From Neorhizobium galegae (lineage in GTDB: Bacteria > Pseudomonadota > Alphaproteobacteria > Rhizobiales > Rhizobiaceae): a DNA stretch of 64,000 nt. Where the stretch lies: positions 62,001-126,000 of the forward strand of contig NZ_JAGIPH010000009.1 in assembly GCF_017877135.1 (NCBI RefSeq), written 5' to 3'. Position numbers and translations under genes: made by a program. Under the pieces are notes generated by a model. The model saw only the letters and a program-made list of their open reading frames with translations, ran no database searches and had not been told where the DNA came from. Below, piece by piece: positions 60,641 to 64,000 of the stretch; position 1 is the first letter of the stretch, and the number at the start of each line of letters is the position of its first letter.

Positions 60641-61005
60641 GAAATACCCGTCGGATCAGAGGTTTAGGTGCACGCCTCCGGATCGTTCGCTGCCGGCTGG
60701 GTCCTGCTTCCACCGGTCGTCCCCCAAGCCCGCTGCCCTCAAGCGACGTGAGTTCCGGTGAACTCACGACCAGCTAACTTCCGTTAATGCAATTAAATAT
60801 TACTTCTGGGCCAACTTCAACATCAGGTGGTGTAGCGCACTTTTGAGGGACCTCGGTCAAGCGTCGTTTCCGAATAGGGCGTCAGCCGACACGGACCAGC
60901 CCCACACTGACCCTGCAGAACATCGATCTCTCGTTCCTGGCCACCGCCGTAAGCTTGTCCAGGTGACAAACACGTATTCGCGCTTTCTCTGAAAGGTTAC
61001 TGATA
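60641..61005. other. Divergent promoter region of the TPR regulator and the efflux operon
   Basis: The 365-bp region includes a 22-bp perfect inverted repeat at 60747-60768 and an AT-rich tract around 60785-60800 that could be a promoter -10/-35 zone. No gene supported. Confidence 0.5.
60747..60768. promoter_or_regulatory. Palindromic candidate operator
   Basis: Arms CGTGAGTTC and GAACTCACG (9 bp, perfect) enclose CGGT. It lies 106 bp upstream of the regulator gene and 237 bp upstream of the HlyD gene, between divergent genes. Confidence 0.55.
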
Positions 61006-61986
61006 ATGGTGAGTAAACTCGGCGCGGCACTCGGCGTCGCAAGCATCGCAGGCCTTGCCGGGCTGTTGTGGTTCGCCACCCGTCCGCCTCCGCTTGTCGT
61101 GCAGGGCGAGGTGTCGGCGGATCGCGTTGATGTCAGCCCACGCGTTTCCGGTCGTGTCGCACAGCTGAATGCCGATGTCGGCGATACGGTGAAGCAGGGC
61201 ACTGTGATTGCGCAGCTCGAAAGTCCGCAACTGGTCGCCGCCACGCTGGCGACGCAAGCGGCGCTGGCCGTGGCAAGGGCGGATCTGGATCGTGTGAACA
61301 GCACGCGTCCCGAGGTAATCGAAGCACACAAGGCCGAAGTGCGCGCCGCCGATGCCGACGTGGTGCTCTACCTCTCGGACAAGGATCGCCAGAGCAAGCT
61401 CGCGGAAACCAATGCGGTACCGCAGGCGCGGCTGGAACAGTCCAGTCGCAACCTCGAATCGGCCCTGCGTGCCCGCGAAGCTGCACAAGCCAATCTCGAT
61501 CTGGCGGTCGCCGGTGCCAGCAAGGAAGAGCGGGCGCTCGCCGTTACGAAGGTTGGACAGGCCGAAGCAACGCTCAACCAGCAGCAGACCGATGTGAAGG
61601 AACTGACGCTTCTTGCCCCCATCGACGGCCAGGTGACAACACGGATTGCCGAACTGGGCGAAAATTTCAGCGCCGGTGCACCGCTCTATTCGATCGTCGA
61701 TATCGCCCATCCCTGGTTTACCTTCAACCTGCGCGAGGATCTGCTGAAGGGCCTGAAGGTCGGCGACAGCCTGTCCGTCCTGGTGCCGGCGCTCAAGAAT
61801 GCGACGGTGAATGCGCGGGTGACGGTGATCAACGCGCAGGGGCAATATGCGACCTGGCGCGCCACGCGGGCCACCGGCGATTTCGACCTCAGAACCTTCG
61901 AGGTGCGCGCCGAGCCGGTGGACCCGGCGGACGGGTTGCGGCCCGGCATGAGCGCCATCCTCTCCTGGTCCCGTCCGGAGCGATGA
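61006..61986 (+). CDS. HlyD-family membrane-fusion protein
   Basis: A 326-aa periplasmic adaptor of an export system. An N-terminal membrane anchor (residues 5-23, LGAALGVASIAGLAGLLWF) precedes the lipoyl/biotinyl half-motif SPRVSGRVAQLNADVGDTVKQG. A coiled-coil hairpin spans about residues 75-190, then ITLLAPIDGQVTTRIAELGENFSAGAPL-type lipoyl repeat (seen here as LLAPIDGQVTTRIAE). AAAGG precedes the ATG. It is first in an operon with two ABC-2 permeases, like ybhG with ybhS-ybhR. Confidence 0.92.
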   Translation: MVSKLGAALGVASIAGLAGLLWFATRPPPLVVQGEVSADRVDVSPRVSGRVAQLNADVGDTVKQGTVIAQLESPQLVAATLATQAALAVARADLDRVNSTRPEVIEAHKAEVRAADADVVLYLSDKDRQSKLAETNAVPQARLEQSSRNLESALRAREAAQANLDLAVAGASKEERALAVTKVGQAEATLNQQQTDVKELTLLAPIDGQVTTRIAELGENFSAGAPLYSIVDIAHPWFTFNLREDLLKGLKVGDSLSVLVPALKNATVNARVTVINAQGQYATWRATRATGDFDLRTFEVRAEPVDPADGLRPGMSAILSWSRPER

Positions 61987-61987
61987 G

Positions 61988-63193
61988 ATGCGCGGAAAAA
62001 CCAGTCTGCGCCCCGGTTTCCTCATCGCCCTCATGCGGGAATTCGGACAGTTCCGTAAACATCCCCTGCTGCTCGCCCTGACGGTGGTGCTGCCGCTTTT
62101 CCTGATGGGCATCCTGTCTGCCGTGTTCAGCCAGGGGCTGGCGACACGGCTTCCGATCGCCGTTCTCAATCTGGATGGCGGCGATCTTTCCCGCACGATC
62201 ATCCGCACCGTCGATGCGACGCCGGACACGGCGGCCACGATCACGGTGAGCGATCTTGCCGAGGGGCGCCGGCTCATCCTGTCCGGCCGGGTGCATGGTC
62301 TGCTGATGATCCCGGACAATCTCGAGCGGGACGTGTTTGCCGGTCGGCGTCCCGAAGTGGTGTTTTTCTACAATACCCAGACCATGACGCCAGGCCTGCT
62401 TACACTGCGCGGCGTCAATGCCGCCCTTGCCGGTGTGGAAGGTGGCATTCGCCTGTCTCTGCGCACGGAACGTGGCCAGCCCGTCGATGTCGCACAGGCC
62501 TCGCTCTCGCCCATTCCCGTCCAGATCAACCCGCTTTTCAACCCGACGCTCAATTACAGCCATTTCCTGCTGGCGGCGCTGATGCCGGCGGTGCTGCAGA
62601 TCATAATTGCCACATCGACGGCCTATGCCGTGGGACGCGACGTGCAAACCCGCCACCGCCTGCGCGTGCTGCGCCGGCTGGGCGGCGGGCTGTGGCCGGC
62701 GATGTTCGGCAAGCTTTTGCCCTATACGCTGGTGTTCCTGTTCGTTCTCGGCATTGCGGATCTTGTTCTCTTCCTGTGGTTCAGGATGCCGCTCAGAGGT
62801 GACCGGTTGCTGCTGCTGTCGGCAGGCGCCCTGTTCATCCTGGCAAACCAGCTGTTTGGCGCGCTTCTGGCCGTCCTTATCCGCTCCACGGCGACGGCCA
62901 TCAGCGTGGCCTCGCTGGTCACCGCGCCGGCCTTCGGCTTCATGGGCATCGGCTTTCCCCGGTTCGGCATGACACCCTTTGCCTTCTACTGGGGTGAGGT
63001 GCTGCCGGGAACCTGGTATCTGACGGCCCGCATCGACCAGACACTGCGCGGCGCGCCAGCGGATCTTTCGCTGCAACCGCTGGCGGTGCTTCTGTTCATG
63101 GTTATCCTTCTTGCCACCTTGACGGCTGTCTGCCTGGAGAACCAAGGTGCCCGGCGTCAACGGGCAGGCCGTGCGCTGGAGGCTGCATCGTGA
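61988..63193 (+). CDS. ABC-2 type transporter permease 1
   Basis: A 401-aa permease: one N-terminal membrane segment (residues 20-45), a large periplasmic domain (residues about 46-195), and five hydrophobic segments from about residue 195 (LLAALMPAVLQIIIATSTAYAVG). It has the YhhJ/YbhR-like pattern of FNPTLNYSHFLLAALMP before the first C-terminal helix. Substrate unknown; such systems export drugs or lipids. It starts 1 bp after the HlyD stop and overlaps the second permease by 4 bp. Confidence 0.9.
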   Translation: MRGKTSLRPGFLIALMREFGQFRKHPLLLALTVVLPLFLMGILSAVFSQGLATRLPIAVLNLDGGDLSRTIIRTVDATPDTAATITVSDLAEGRRLILSGRVHGLLMIPDNLERDVFAGRRPEVVFFYNTQTMTPGLLTLRGVNAALAGVEGGIRLSLRTERGQPVDVAQASLSPIPVQINPLFNPTLNYSHFLLAALMPAVLQIIIATSTAYAVGRDVQTRHRLRVLRRLGGGLWPAMFGKLLPYTLVFLFVLGIADLVLFLWFRMPLRGDRLLLLSAGALFILANQLFGALLAVLIRSTATAISVASLVTAPAFGFMGIGFPRFGMTPFAFYWGEVLPGTWYLTARIDQTLRGAPADLSLQPLAVLLFMVILLATLTAVCLENQGARRQRAGRALEAAS

Positions 63194-64000
63194 GCCCCGT
63201 TCTGTTCATCTGCCAGATGGAATTGCGGCGGATCCTGACGCTGCGACCGGTCTTTTCGGTCATGATCATCGCCGTCGTAATCTACTCCGCCTTCTATCCG
63301 CAGCCCTATCGCAGCGAATCCCTTCGCGACGTGCCAATCGCACTTGTCGATCTGGACGACAGCGACATGAGTCGTACCTTCGCTCGCAGGCTTGACGCCT
63401 CCGCCGATGTGGCGATCGTCACCGCATTGCCCGATGTCGTGTCCGCGCAGCGTGAGGTTTTTGCGCGCCATCTCCATGGCATTCTGGTCATTCCGAAATT
63501 CTTCGAGCGCGATCTTCTGCATGGTCGGCCCTCACCGCTGGCGCTTTATGCCGATGCCAGCTACTTCCTGCTCTACAGCCGGATTTCAGGGGCGATGACG
63601 GCACTTGCGAAGACCATGGGCGCGGAGATCGAGGCGAAGCGTCTCGTCGCCGCCCATGTCGATCCGGATCTGGCGGTCGCGGCAACGGACCCGATGCCGC
63701 TGACGGCGATCCCGCTCTTCAATCCGCAGAGCGGCTATGCGACCTATATTCTGCCCGCCGCCTTCCTGCTGGTGCTGCAGCAGACCCTTCTGATCGGTGT
63801 CGGCTTGCTCGGAACCTATCCGAACGCATGGGAACAGGCGGCACGGGACCGGAGGATCGGTGCCGTCGATCGCATCATCGGTTGCCTGCTCGCCTATCTG
63901 GTGGTCGAGGCGTTCGCCTTCGCCTTCTACCTGATTGTCCTGCCCTATCTTTACGGCATTCCGCGACTCGGCGCCATTGGGCCGATGGCGGCCGTGGCCG
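63190..64000 (+). CDS. ABC-2 type transporter permease 2 (partial, runs off the window)
   Basis: Begins with GTG at 63190, overlapping the previous stop as GTGA, and stays open for 270 codons to the window edge. The N-terminal membrane segment (FSVMIIAVVIYSAFYPQP), the large periplasmic domain and the segment FNPQSGYATYILPAAFLLVLQQ parallel permease 1, so the two probably form a heterodimer. No ATPase gene for them is in the window; it may lie downstream. Confidence 0.88.
   Translation, partial: MSPVLFICQMELRRILTLRPVFSVMIIAVVIYSAFYPQPYRSESLRDVPIALVDLDDSDMSRTFARRLDASADVAIVTALPDVVSAQREVFARHLHGILVIPKFFERDLLHGRPSPLALYADASYFLLYSRISGAMTALAKTMGAEIEAKRLVAAHVDPDLAVAATDPMPLTAIPLFNPQSGYATYILPAAFLLVLQQTLLIGVGLLGTYPNAWEQAARDRRIGAVDRIIGCLLAYLVVEAFAFAFYLIVLPYLYGIPRLGAIGPMAAVA

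Overview
The window looks like the chromosome of a Rhizobiaceae alphaproteobacterium (Rhizobium, Agrobacterium or a relative). The sequence is GC-rich. Gene order rplU-rpmA-GNAT-GNAT-obgE-proB-proA-nadD-rsfS-rlmH-envC-like-ctpA-deacetylase-rppH is the classic rhizobial arrangement. Other rhizobial marks are an imuA-imuB-dnaE2 SOS cassette with an alphaproteobacterial LexA box, leuB/leuD next to asd, and acetoacetate decarboxylase with 3-hydroxybutyrate dehydrogenase. Species cannot be named from what is seen here.

Layout. (1) 0-32 kb is core chromosome: asd; a three-gene sugar-nucleotide/O-antigen initiation set resembling wreU/wreQ/wreV (UDP-QuiNAc synthesis and priming); a PAP2 phosphatase; leuB, a RidA-family gene and leuD; a CitE-like lyase and DUF1737 pair; a MurA-like enolpyruvyl transferase whose active-site Cys is Asp; a zincin-like peptidase; the SOS mutasome; bfd-bfr; then the long minus-strand run from rplU down to rppH. 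(2) 32.07-32.16 kb is tRNA-Ser(CGA), the integration target. (3) 32.14-55.13 kb is a 22,976-bp integrated genomic island, bounded by an 18-bp direct repeat of the tRNA 3' end, inverted 17-bp repeats and 12-bp-spaced iterons. (4) 55.2-64 kb returns to chromosome: adc-bdhA-patatin, a winged-helix/TPR regulator, and a divergent HlyD plus ABC-2 permease efflux operon that runs off the end.

The island has no visible conjugation genes. It carries a tyrosine integrase and two cargo modules that look defence-related. Module A (34.2-43.8 kb) is one minus-strand operon: PLD-SNF2 helicase, ISP-type adenine methyltransferase, a PUA/EVE-like plus GIY-YIG protein, and an AlbA/Schlafen-like protein. Module B (46.8-50.8 kb) is a translationally coupled set: a PD-(D/E)xK-like protein, a small protein, a soluble AAA+ ATPase and a separate lid plus M41 zinc peptidase. 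It amounts to an FtsH-type protease split into two genes and lacking membrane segments. This is the best candidate for an undescribed system. Around these are a stand-alone GIY-YIG gene, unknown genes, a DUF3102-like gene, a HipBA toxin-antitoxin pair and an HNH nuclease. A perfect 17-bp palindrome, GCGGAAATNATTTCCGC, recurs at three island positions with two partial copies, and may mark a shared regulator or maintenance site.

Many long antisense reading frames in the GC-rich core genes were judged to be shadows and are omitted. Start sites were chosen from ribosome-binding sites, overlaps and remembered family starts; uncertain ones are flagged.
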